Origin: Anaerolineales bacterium HSG25
GTDB taxonomy: Bacteria > Chloroflexota > Anaerolineae > 4572-78 > J111
Assembly (NCBI GenBank): GCA_030377865.1
Contig: JAUCGA010000035.1
Location: 1 to 34,882, forward strand
Direction of reading: 5' to 3'
DNA length: 34,882 nucleotides
In this document: positions 7,671 through 14,268 of the stretch, piece after piece
Layout of the letters: each line of letters starts with the position of its first letter
How positions within the stretch are numbered: position 1 is the first letter of the stretch
Notes under the pieces: model-generated
Told to the model about the DNA's origin: nothing
Databases searched by the model: none
The model's input: the letters and a program-made list of their open reading frames with translations, nothing else
Program-made: the position numbers and the translations under genes

Positions 7671-7729
7671 ATATAAGTACTCAAATTAGTTTGAATTTGC
7701 ACTCCTAGAGGGTAATCTGCCGTGGTTAT

Positions 7730-7881
7730 GGCAATTCCAGAAAAATAAGTCTCCCAAAAACCCACTGATTGAAATCAGCGTCTTAAACGAAAAACCTGCT
7801 TAAGCAGGTTTCCCATATTAGCCTGTGAATTCATTCACAGGGCAAGGCCGATTCTGGGAGATTTTAAAAGTTGGAACTGCC
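7730..7881. mobile_element. R5 inverted-repeat element with 3-bp target duplication
   Basis: The left end GGCAATTCCAG...TCTCCCA and the right end GGGAGATTTTAAAAGTTGGAACTGCC are imperfect inverted repeats of about 28 bp. TAT directly flanks both ends (7727-7729 and 7882-7884). Inside lie two further palindromes, AACCTGCTTAAGCAGGTT and CCTGTGAATTCATTCACAGG. The related element at 23045 has TTA on both sides. Confidence 0.7.
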
Positions 7882-7891
7882 TATATTCCAA

Positions 7892-7920
7892 AATGGTTCA
7901 ATCTTCAGGATTGAACCATT
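7892..7920. repeat. TGGTTCAATC hairpin upstream of the epimerase
   Basis: Arms AATGGTTCAATC (7892-7903) and GATTGAACCATT (7909-7920) pair perfectly around five bases. Similar hairpins lie at 20488-20525 and 31494-31524. It stands 30 bases before the epimerase ATG, so it could be a leader hairpin of that gene or the end of the preceding unit. Confidence 0.65.
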
Positions 7921-7949
7921 CTTATTTATTACTAATAATTAGGAAAATT

Positions 7950-8939
7950 ATGGTAACAAACAAAAAAATATTTATCACCGGAGGAAACGGATTTATTGGC
8001 TCACGGGTCGTCCATAATCTGATTGAGCAGGGGTACAAGGTACGCTGTCTGCTCCGACCAACTAGTAATACTCGCCGAATTGATGGATTGGATATTGAGC
8101 GAGTAATTGGTGATGTACGGGATGCTGGTTCGGTAAAAGTAGCTATGCGGGGCTGTACAGGAATAATTCATTTAGCTGGTTTATCCAACTGGGCCGACAT
8201 TCATTCCCCATTAATGAACGAGGTAATTATTCAGGGATCAAGTCATGTTATCGAGGCGGCTCGTGAGCATGAGAACCTGCCAATGGTTTTTGTTAGTTCG
8301 ATTATTGGCATCAACGGCACCGACGAACCCGTGCTTCTTACCGAAAAGGATGAGCTAACCTTACCTCGTCAAAATGAGTTTAGCTATGCCTATGCCAAAC
8401 AGGAGGTTGAACAACGCTGTCACAACGCGGCCAAACTTGGTTTACCCGTTACGATTGTTAATCCAGTAGAAGTGTATGGCCCGAATGATGATGATTTGAT
8501 TACCGCTGGAAATCTGATAGATTTTGCTAACAGCCCTGTGGTTATGGTTCCAAGAGGTGGAACCAGTGTGGCTCATGTGGATGATGTTGCGCTGGGGATT
8601 ATTGCCGCCCTAGAAAAAGGTCGTCCCGGCGAGCGGTATATTCTAGGAGGGGATAACCTTCATTTTTGGGAATTAGCAACCCTAACCCTCGATATATTGG
8701 GACTAGAAAAAAAGATTATCAATGTACCAAATCGAGTCCTCACTCGCATGGCAAAAACCGGCAAAAAATTTAACTTACCGCTACCTTTTGAACCATCGGT
8801 TATCCCTTACGCGGTTAAATATTGGTTTGCAGATAATCACAAAGCCCGTACAGAGCTTAAGGTCGAGTTTCGTCCCGCTCGTGCAGTTTTAACTCCCACG
8901 ATACAGTGGTTACAAGAATATAATCATATTAGGCAGTAG
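7950..8939 (+). CDS. NAD(P)-dependent epimerase/dehydratase (extended SDR)
   Basis: This is a Rossmann-fold oxidoreductase. The N-terminus KIFITGGNGFIGSRVV holds the TGxxGxxG cofactor loop, GDVRD near residue 63 contacts the adenine region, and YAYAKQEVE near residue 152 is the YxxxK catalytic pair preceded by VSSI. The length of 329 residues fits the extended family (dihydroflavonol reductase, hopanoid-associated or UDP-sugar epimerase-like). I chose the ATG at 7950 with AGGAAAA upstream; the open frame extends to an ATG at 7893, but that one lies in the R7-type hairpin. The C-terminal half, with NVPNRVLTRMAK, resembles the DFR-like branch more than GalE. The substrate is unknown. Confidence 0.85.
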   Translation: MVTNKKIFITGGNGFIGSRVVHNLIEQGYKVRCLLRPTSNTRRIDGLDIERVIGDVRDAGSVKVAMRGCTGIIHLAGLSNWADIHSPLMNEVIIQGSSHVIEAAREHENLPMVFVSSIIGINGTDEPVLLTEKDELTLPRQNEFSYAYAKQEVEQRCHNAAKLGLPVTIVNPVEVYGPNDDDLITAGNLIDFANSPVVMVPRGGTSVAHVDDVALGIIAALEKGRPGERYILGGDNLHFWELATLTLDILGLEKKIINVPNRVLTRMAKTGKKFNLPLPFEPSVIPYAVKYWFADNHKARTELKVEFRPARAVLTPTIQWLQEYNHIRQ

Positions 8940-8971
8940 AGCAAAACTCATCATGAAATCGAAATATAGTC

Positions 8972-9049
8972 ATGTCATTCCCGCATGGTTTTAGCGGGAA
9001 TCTATTGTTATATCTGTGGATGCCCGATAACTACATTCGGGCATGACAT
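8972..9049. repeat. ATGTCAT-bounded inverted-repeat element
   Basis: ATGTCATTCCCG (8972-8983) and CGGGCATGACAT (9038-9049) are near-perfect inverted ends. Two inner stems, TCCCGC/GCGGGA and GCCCGA/TCGGGC, give a double-hairpin layout like REP doublets. Only one copy is in the window. Confidence 0.55.
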
Positions 9050-9097
9050 TCTGCGTCCCACATTCAGACGATTTTTGCGCTATTGCCATATTAGACT

Positions 9098-9203
9098 TGT
9101 TCGGCGTAAAAGTTCAGTAAAACTGCCCTAGAACCCGATTTCTTTGAGAAATCGGGTTTCTGACGCTCTTTCTGGCGAGTTCACTGAATATTTACTGTTC
9201 GGC
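9098..9203. mobile_element. R1 element inserted into R4, 8-bp target duplication
   Basis: R1 occupies 9106-9195. TGTTCGGC is present directly on both sides (9098-9105 and 9196-9203). TGTTCGGC is part of the terminal repeat of R4, and R4 sequence continues to the right, so R1 jumped into an older R4 copy. Confidence 0.88.
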
Positions 9204-9330
9204 AACAACTTATCATCGCATAAAAATTCAAATTCGAGGTCTGCGGAGTGCAAAAGCTTCTTGCTTTTGCCGGAGACAAACATGCAAAAGCAAGAAGCTT
9301 TTGCACTCCTTTACAAAGGCATAAAAATTC
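9204..9330. mobile_element. R4 element, interrupted by R1 at its left end
   Basis: This is the reverse complement of the R4 copy at 5671-5804, starting with CAACAACTTATCATCGCATAA. The core is a hairpin with 26-bp perfect arms (9245-9270 and 9284-9309) around a 13-base loop. The right terminal repeat is lost; the copy ends in ATAAAAATTCTGATTT, immediately next to the stop codon of the following minus-strand gene. Confidence 0.75.
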
Positions 9331-9334
9331 TGAT

Positions 9335-9844
9335 TTATTTTCCCAATGTCACCCGCTCATCCTTGGCAGTTAGACCAGTTTCTTCCTCTAATGCTTCGAT
9401 CCACGCTTCGTAGTTTTTTACCAAAAACCCGAGCCTATCTTTTTTGCCGTTTTTAGCAAAGCGAATAACTACAAAGGGAACCTTATCAGAACGTTTACCT
9501 AGAAAGTAATGCCGGATGGTGATCTTTTTCATCTGTCGAAAATTAACAATCCACTGCTCAGATGGAGTTGAGCGGGTAACACGCAAATCTTTATTGGTTA
9601 AAGCGACAAAACCAACACCCCGAATAACCTTTTTCTTCCCCATAGATTCTAGTCCACCAAATTGTCCTCCCATCGGCTCTAGGATGTACTCAATATCCTC
9701 AGCCTCCCATTTTCCAACCGTTTCAGCTCGATGTTTTTCCCACACTCGATTGATACGAGTTGTAAAAACACGAATGACGAGAAATACAACCATCATAATA
9801 ACAAAGATAACACCACTAAGCCAAATTAAATTGTCCATATCCAT
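9335..9844 (-). CDS. Membrane-anchored protein of unknown function
   Basis: I do not recognise the family. The ATG at 9844 (MDMDNLIWLSG) has AAGGAT six bases upstream on the minus strand; the open frame extends further, but only into hairpin repeats. Residues of about 6-26 (IWLSGVIFVIMMVVFLVIRVF) form one membrane segment, followed by a basic stretch and a cytosolic domain of about 135 residues. That domain is strand-rich (GVGFVALTNKDLRVTR, WIVNFRQMKKITIRHYF, VPFVVIRFAKNGKKDRLGFLV) and ends in a helix (NYEAWIEALEEETG). This pattern is reminiscent of PH/GRAM-like domains, but I cannot assign it. Copies of the R4 hairpin stand on both sides of the gene. Confidence 0.7.
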   Translation of the reverse strand: MDMDNLIWLSGVIFVIMMVVFLVIRVFTTRINRVWEKHRAETVGKWEAEDIEYILEPMGGQFGGLESMGKKKVIRGVGFVALTNKDLRVTRSTPSEQWIVNFRQMKKITIRHYFLGKRSDKVPFVVIRFAKNGKKDRLGFLVKNYEAWIEALEEETGLTAKDERVTLGK

Positions 9845-9879
9845 AGCACTATCCTTAAACCTGAGCGTTACCCATACTA

Positions 9880-9952
9880 GGCGGGTAGCGCGAAGCCTCC
9901 TTGAAGGAGGATATACCCGCCAAATACCCGTTGCGATTATATAATCGCAACG
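9880..9952. repeat. Two adjacent palindromes upstream of the membrane protein gene
   Basis: GGCGGGTA (9880-9887) pairs with TACCCGCC (9914-9921), enclosing a smaller CCTCCTT/AAGGAGG stem. Directly beyond is a perfect 24-bp palindrome without a loop, with half-site CGTTGCGATTAT (9929-9940). The second could be a dimeric operator or a repeat. Both lie 36-108 bases upstream of the ATG at 9844. Confidence 0.6.
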
Positions 9953-9961
9953 ATCAGGACA

Positions 9962-10026
9962 GGAGTGCAAAAGCTCCTTGCTTTTGCCAAAGGTAAACAT
10001 GCAAAAGCAAGGAGCTTTTGCACTCC
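9962..10026. repeat. R4 hairpin core with 26-bp perfect arms
   Basis: The left arm begins GGAGTGCAAAAGCTCC and the right arm ends GGAGCTTTTGCACTCC; 26 consecutive pairs enclose a 13-base loop. Compared with the copy at 9245-9309, one base pair differs with both partners changed (T-A to C-G). It lies between the ends of two minus-strand genes and may terminate transcription. Confidence 0.75.
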
Positions 10027-10044
10027 GCGCCGCTCATCAGAATT

Positions 10045-12303
10045 CTACGATTGCCTCTTCTTACCCCTCCGAGAATGTGGCCCAGATTGGGACATGACAC
10101 TCGCAATTTTTTCTCGCTCAAGCCACCATTGCTCTTTGGGGCGTTGGTGTTTACGGTCAATCATATAAGGGAAACGCTCTAGTTCAAAGACGGTAAGTTT
10201 TCCATGATGTAGGCCAATAAAGGCACTGTGAGGTGATATTTGATTGACCTGTTCAATCAGATACTCAATACCCCGTGTTGCAAATTTGGTGGCCTGAATT
10301 CGGTCAAACGGAGAGGGATTTCCCCCCTGTTGTAAGTGCCCCAAAATTGCCTGTCGAACATCAAACAGATCGTGACTCTCCTCATCAAATAATGCGGTCA
10401 TAAAGGGAGTGGTATAAAAAGAGTTAGCTCGCTCGTTCCGAACAATCAATGCCAATCGTTTGCCATGATTGAACCCTTCAAGTAAATCTCCTAAATCGGT
10501 TTGCAAGTCACGAAGCGTAACGCCCTCCTCATGGGTGTAAATCCGCTCTGCGCCCGTGGCGATACCGCTAGTTAAGGCCAAATAGCCACAATGTCGGCCC
10601 ATTACCTCAACCACAAAACAGCGCCGCGAAGCTACCGCCGACTGCTTAATTTTGTCAACCGCTTCGATAATATTATTGACCGCGGTATCTGAACCGATAC
10701 TAAGCTCTGAACCGGGTAGGTTATTATTGATACTGGCCGGAATACAGAGAATCGGAATATTAAATGCGGGATAGTTTTCTTGCTCTGAATGAAGGAGATG
10801 GGCAGTTTCGTATCCGGCCCAACCGCCAATAATCATCAAACCATCAATATTGAACCTTTCAATGTTACGAGCAATGGCGTAAAGCTCTCCACCTTGTGGA
10901 ACTTTTCGGTTTGTGCCCAGTTCAGCCCCACCTTGAGCTACCATGCCATGAACACTCATCCAGTTTAATTCCTCTATCTCTCCTTCGATAAGACCCGTAA
11001 ATCCGTTTTGGACACCCAGCATGGTATGACCTTTATCAATACCCAACCGTACTGCGGCTCGAACCGCTGTATTCATGCCGGGAGCAGGGCCTCCGGCATT
11101 CATCACCGCGAAACGCTTGGGCTTATGATCCGGCTGAGGTGGATGCGGGAAAGAGCGAATAATGGTTCGGAAAGTCCGAAACGCGGCTTGAAAGCCTCCA
11201 CCCCGTAACTCCAATGCTTTTTCATAATCTCTGGCTTTTATAACTTTAGCAACTCGTTTGGTTTCTTGAACACTGTCGGTCAGAGGCATGTAGGTTACTT
11301 GATTGCCCTGAATACCGACAATTACCGCCTCCGTATCAGCTTCACTGGTAAGCAGATGTTCGACCGCGGCGTAACCCAATACCGTCCCTAAGTTACGGTC
11401 AAAAGCAGAAGGCGCACCACCACGTTGCACATGCCCCAAAATCGTCACTCGTGTGTCGATTTTTAGCTGTTTCTCCAACACTTCTTTAACATAGTTGGCA
11501 TGAATACTCCTACCTTCTCGATCTTGCGCCCCTTCGGCTACAATCACAATACCCGTACGTCGTCCGGCATCTCGCCCCATTTTTAGGACTTCGCACATTT
11601 TTGCTTCCCAGTCGTCAACATTGGGTGGACTTTCGGGAATTAAGACCCAAGCCGCACCAGTGGCAAGGGCACTCATCAAGGCCAAATAACCACAATGACG
11701 ACCCATTACCTCAATCACAAAAGCTCGCTGATGGCTGGCCGCGGTACTCGTGATGGCATCAATAGCCTCCACGATGCGGTGTAGTGCGGTATCGGCTCCG
11801 ATGGTCATATCGGTACCAAACATGTCGTTGTCGATAGAGCCAACCAAGCCAACGAACTTAAACTCGGCATACATTTGGGCTACATCGTTGGTTATCTCGC
11901 CTAAATCGACCAACTCAACGAGTAGGGAAAGCCATTCTTTTTGGAAAACATTCGCACCAGTCAAACTACCGTCGCCACCGATTACCACCAAATGGTTAAT
12001 ACGGTGTTCTATAAGATTACGAGCCGCGATTCGGCGACCTTCGTGAGTTTTAAAATCAGCGCACCGAGCAGTACCGATACTGGTTCCGCCCTTCTGTAAG
12101 ATACCGCCTACACTGTCCCAATCGGCCTTAAGGATTCGGTCACCACCATCTATCATACCTTGGTAGCCTTCATATATAATGTAAACGTCTATGTCACGCT
12201 CTAAGGCGGTACGAACCACCCCTCGAACTGCGGCGTTCATACCGGGTGAATCACCACCACTGGTTAAAACACCAATCACTGGTTTAGGTTTTTTTGTCAT
12301 CAT
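10045..12303 (-). CDS. pfkA: Tandem-fused 6-phosphofructokinase
   Basis: The 752-residue protein is two PFK domains in one chain, twice the size of the usual bacterial enzyme. It would phosphorylate fructose 6-phosphate in glycolysis. The N-half (1 to about 370) has an intact site: TSGGDSPGMN (14-23), IGGDGSLTGA, GSIDND with the catalytic Asp near residue 157, and EVMGRHCGYLAL. The C-half (about 395-752) is recognisably homologous (NAGGPAPGMN, EVMGRHCGYLAL, GHLQQGGNPSPFDR). In it the Mg-binding GGDGS has become GGWAG and the catalytic SIDND has become SINNN. The same division, catalytic N-half and altered C-half, is known in animal and fungal PFKs, where the C-half is regulatory. The ATGATG start has no strong ribosome binding site; an R1 element sits 45 bases upstream. 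Confidence 0.93.
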   Translation of the reverse strand: MMTKKPKPVIGVLTSGGDSPGMNAAVRGVVRTALERDIDVYIIYEGYQGMIDGGDRILKADWDSVGGILQKGGTSIGTARCADFKTHEGRRIAARNLIEHRINHLVVIGGDGSLTGANVFQKEWLSLLVELVDLGEITNDVAQMYAEFKFVGLVGSIDNDMFGTDMTIGADTALHRIVEAIDAITSTAASHQRAFVIEVMGRHCGYLALMSALATGAAWVLIPESPPNVDDWEAKMCEVLKMGRDAGRRTGIVIVAEGAQDREGRSIHANYVKEVLEKQLKIDTRVTILGHVQRGGAPSAFDRNLGTVLGYAAVEHLLTSEADTEAVIVGIQGNQVTYMPLTDSVQETKRVAKVIKARDYEKALELRGGGFQAAFRTFRTIIRSFPHPPQPDHKPKRFAVMNAGGPAPGMNTAVRAAVRLGIDKGHTMLGVQNGFTGLIEGEIEELNWMSVHGMVAQGGAELGTNRKVPQGGELYAIARNIERFNIDGLMIIGGWAGYETAHLLHSEQENYPAFNIPILCIPASINNNLPGSELSIGSDTAVNNIIEAVDKIKQSAVASRRCFVVEVMGRHCGYLALTSGIATGAERIYTHEEGVTLRDLQTDLGDLLEGFNHGKRLALIVRNERANSFYTTPFMTALFDEESHDLFDVRQAILGHLQQGGNPSPFDRIQATKFATRGIEYLIEQVNQISPHSAFIGLHHGKLTVFELERFPYMIDRKHQRPKEQWWLEREKIASVMSQSGPHSRRGKKRQS

Positions 12304-12347
12304 TCATTAACTTGTGATGTGTGATGAATGGTAAGTACAGAGAAAAC

Positions 12348-12438
12348 GTAAAAATTCAGTAAAACAGCCCTAGAAATCCGATTTTTTTGAGAAATCGGGT
12401 TTCTGATGCTCTTTCTAGCGAGTTCACTGAATATTTAC
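12348..12438. mobile_element. R1 MITE-like element
   Basis: It begins GTAAAAATTCAGTAAAACAG and ends GAGTTCACTGAATATTTAC, with the usual AAATCGGGTTT stem in the middle. No matching flanking duplication was found, so the insertion is old or rearranged. It occupies the region upstream of the phosphofructokinase gene. The rest of 12439-12548 shows nothing I can call. Confidence 0.8.
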
Positions 12439-12548
12439 AAGTATACTCGCCAATCATCACCCATCACAGCATATTATTTGCAATTTGTATTGTCTTAAAA
12501 TGTATATCAACTATATCAGCCACATCTGGAGCATAGCCACCACATACA

Positions 12549-12776
12549 TTACAGTAAACCCTTAAAAAACATGGTCAGTCCCGAAAAAATCATGGGGATT
12601 CCAACCAACAGCCCCACCAAAGTCAGGCTGAGAAGAATTCCAGCCACGATCATAAACAAACCAGCCATCATCATAAACAACCGCGACGTGATACGCATGC
12701 TAGTTGTTACGATACGGAAAGGAAGAAGTAAAACAAAGCCTACTATTCGGATGATAAATCTAATTAAAGGAAACAT
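12549..12776 (-). CDS. Small two-helix membrane protein
   Basis: This is a 75-residue frame of almost entirely hydrophobic composition with two predicted membrane helices (IRFIIRIVGFVLLLPFRIV and LFMMMAGLFMIVAGILLSLT...GIPMIFSGLTMFF). Short basic segments lie between them. The family is not recognised. A GGGGGT lies 13 bases upstream of the ATG, which is far for a ribosome binding site, so the start is uncertain. The opposite-strand frame over the same bases is Ile/Lys-rich and looks like its shadow. Confidence 0.55.
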   Translation of the reverse strand: MFPLIRFIIRIVGFVLLLPFRIVTTSMRITSRLFMMMAGLFMIVAGILLSLTLVGLLVGIPMIFSGLTMFFKGLL

Positions 12777-12869
12777 TATGGTTTAATCTACCCCCATAAA
12801 GCATGGTAACATGCCTAAAACATTGGAGCAAATTTGAGCAGATACTTAGTACTCGACATCTTGATTAGA

Positions 12870-12990
12870 GAAAAGATTTTTTTGACAGGATATTCTTTTG
12901 TATTTAGTTGAGGCTAAAAATCCTTGTCGGGTAACAAGTCTTGTTAATTCTGTCAAATATTTTTCCATAGTTAGTCCAAGCCAAATCTTG
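12870..12990. repeat. Degenerate R3-related sequence
   Basis: TTTGACAGGATATTC, AAAAATCCTTGTC and CTTGTTAATTCTGTCAAATA follow the R3 pattern loosely. The copy is diverged and has no clear ends. The rest of 12777-13118 holds nothing I can call; a plus-strand frame across it lacks coding character. Confidence 0.4.
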
Positions 12991-13118
12991 TGTCGGGTAG
13001 TAAGAGCAGATATACCACCTGCCACCTGCGATATATCGAAAATATTATTTAATCATTTGCAGAAACCTATCGCCCCTATAAATTGACCGAGAGCCTAAAT
13101 TGATTTAAACTAGACTCT

Positions 13119-13817
13119 ATGAAGTTAACTTTACCCCATAAGTGGAAAATGTCCTCTGATAAGGCCAGAGCCTTACAAAAACAACTTGCCAGCCAAATTT
13201 CTCGTACTCCTCAGCTTGGGCGAGTACGTTATGTCGCCGGAGTTGGAGTCCATGTCCGAGATCAAATCGGACGAGCCGCGGCGGTTGTCCTTGATTATAA
13301 CACCTTAAAGCCGGTTGACATGGCAACAGCCATCTATCCGGTAACATTCCCCTTTAAGCCAAATTTAATTGCCTTTCGAGATGCTCCCGTTTTACTCGAA
13401 GCCTTGGCTCGGTTAGAGATTAAACCGGACCTGTTCATTGCTGATGGGCATGGTATCGCACATCCACGCCAACTTGGTTTTGCCAGCCATATCGGCGTGC
13501 TGACCAATATCCCCACAATCGGCTGTAGTAGAGCCTCATTGGGTGAACCTGACGAGGAACTCGGTGCTACACGAGGCTGTCACAGTTTCATCCGAAATGG
13601 CAATGACGAAATAATCGGCGCGTCTGTCCGAACTCAAACCGATCTCCCTCCCCTTTACGTGTCGATAGGGCATCGGGTCGATTTGGAGACCAGTATTAAA
13701 TTTGTACTATCTGCAAGTCGGCATGACCTTTTTCCCGAAGCAGTGCGATTAGCACGACGAAACTCGCGGATACTTGGTAAAGTGCCCAAACTGCTACAAA
13801 ATGGCTATACGCAATAA
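13119..13817 (+). CDS. nfi: Endonuclease V homologue with altered metal-binding residues
   Basis: Endonuclease V cleaves DNA next to deoxyinosine. Homology is clear across 232 residues: VTFPFKPNLIAFRDAPVLLEAL, KPDLFIADGHGIAHPRQLGFASHIG and IPTIGCSRASL. Two of the three acidic metal ligands differ from the family. The Asp of the usual GVDxSF motif is Gly43 here (VAGVGVHV), and the Glu of FREGP is Asp88. The third, Asp109 in ADGHG, is kept. The conserved Lys after IPTIGVAK is also replaced (CSRAS). Loss of the first Asp abolishes activity in studied homologues, so the protein may bind lesions without cutting or may use a rearranged site. The ATG at 13119 has no clear ribosome binding site; a second Met at residue 11 is an alternative start. 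Confidence 0.85.
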   Translation: MKLTLPHKWKMSSDKARALQKQLASQISRTPQLGRVRYVAGVGVHVRDQIGRAAAVVLDYNTLKPVDMATAIYPVTFPFKPNLIAFRDAPVLLEALARLEIKPDLFIADGHGIAHPRQLGFASHIGVLTNIPTIGCSRASLGEPDEELGATRGCHSFIRNGNDEIIGASVRTQTDLPPLYVSIGHRVDLETSIKFVLSASRHDLFPEAVRLARRNSRILGKVPKLLQNGYTQ

Positions 13818-13832
13818 CGCTATTGCCAGAAG

Positions 13833-13861
13833 CGTAAATATTCAGTGAACTCGCCAGAAAG
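13833..13861. repeat. R1 end fragment
   Basis: GTAAATATTCAGTGAACTCGCCAGAAAGG is one end of R1 only; the central palindrome and the other end are missing. The remaining sequence to 13930 shows nothing I can call. Confidence 0.7.
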
Positions 13862-13938
13862 GTACATCTTGTGTCAGCGAATCACACTTTTATGATGAGT
13901 GCGCCAGCGTTGTTTCGGCTGGTTATACAAACCATCAT

Positions 13939-13966
13939 TTGACATGTATACCTGTTTGTTTATAAT
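13939..13966 (+). promoter_or_regulatory. Consensus sigma-70 promoter of the ABC-F operon
   Basis: TTGACA (13939-13944), a 16-base spacer and TATAAT (13961-13966) match the consensus at all twelve positions. This is the strongest promoter in the window. Transcription would start near 13973, just before the leader ORF and about 295 bases upstream of the ABC-F start codon. Confidence 0.88.
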
Positions 13967-13987
13967 AGTCAGTTGTTAGGTGATATT

Positions 13988-14065
13988 ATGATTTTTCAAA
14001 ATCCAGCCCTAAAAATTTGTCTTAACCAAAGTAGCCAAGGTTCCGATTTTGTGGACGTTGTATAA
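13988..14065 (+). CDS. 25-residue leader peptide of the ABC-F gene
   Basis: The ATG at 13988 has AGGTGA four bases upstream and lies about 15 bases from the predicted transcript start. The peptide is 25 residues (begins MIFQNPALKICLNQ, ends SDFVDVV). Codons 22-24 (GTG GAC GTT) contain arm 1 of the downstream alternating-hairpin array, and the stop codon lies in the loop of the first hairpin. A ribosome stalled near the end of this ORF would cover arm 1. Antibiotic-sensed leader peptides of this kind are known upstream of ABC-F resistance genes; the inducer here is unknown. The ORF was chosen from promoter, ribosome binding site and hairpin placement, not homology. Confidence 0.65.
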   Translation: MIFQNPALKICLNQSSQGSDFVDVV

Positions 14066-14097
14066 CGGTGCGTCCATAGGCTACATATTATGTAAAC

Positions 14098-14133
14098 TTA
14101 AAACCGTGGACACACTCGCGTCCACGGTTTTTT
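14098..14133 (+). terminator. First intrinsic terminator of the attenuator
   Basis: The stem AAACCGTGGAC (14101-14111) pairs with GTCCACGGTTT (14120-14130) around eight bases and is followed by a run of T. It is a strong Rho-independent terminator inside the ABC-F leader. Confidence 0.85.
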
Positions 14134-14213
14134 ATTTTAAAGTGCTCAATGATCTCAATGGATACCAATGAACGGATATCAATGAACCGAGCCACTTATT
14201 GCCTATAAATCGA

Positions 14214-14243
14214 CTGTGGACGAGTTTTTGTCCACGGTTTTTT
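14214..14243 (+). terminator. Second intrinsic terminator of the attenuator
   Basis: CTGTGGAC (14214-14221) pairs with GTCCACGG (14230-14237), with one G-T pair, and is followed by TTTTTTATTTT. The 25 bases from the 3' arm onward repeat those at 14120-14144 exactly, so one terminator arose by duplication of the other. It ends about 25 bases before the ABC-F ATG. Confidence 0.75.
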
Positions 14244-14268
14244 ATTTTAAAGTGATAAGGAGTTTTTT

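Larger units (their letters stand above)
14051..14245 (+). promoter_or_regulatory. Six-arm transcription attenuator
   Basis: Six arms alternate: GTGGAC at 14051, 14106 and 14216 (arms 1, 3, 5) and GTCCAT/GTCCAC at 14072, 14120 and 14230 (arms 2, 4, 6). Pairing 1:2, 3:4 and 5:6 forms two terminators. Pairing 2:3 and 4:5 is equally possible and would dismantle both. The leader ORF overlaps arm 1, so ribosome position could select the fold. The pairing is read from sequence; the regulatory role is inferred. Confidence 0.7.

Noticed and set aside
10632..10829. Separate minus-strand gene inside the phosphofructokinase
   Set aside because: It is a different frame of the same strand within a clearly coding region, with no start signal of its own.
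12571..12786. 71-codon plus-strand frame opposite the small membrane protein
   Set aside because: It is Ile/Lys-rich with no ribosome binding site and is the complement of the hydrophobic minus-strand gene, which is the better candidate.
12898..13086. Short plus-strand gene upstream of endonuclease V
   Set aside because: It overlaps a degenerate R3 repeat and lacks a ribosome binding site and coding character.
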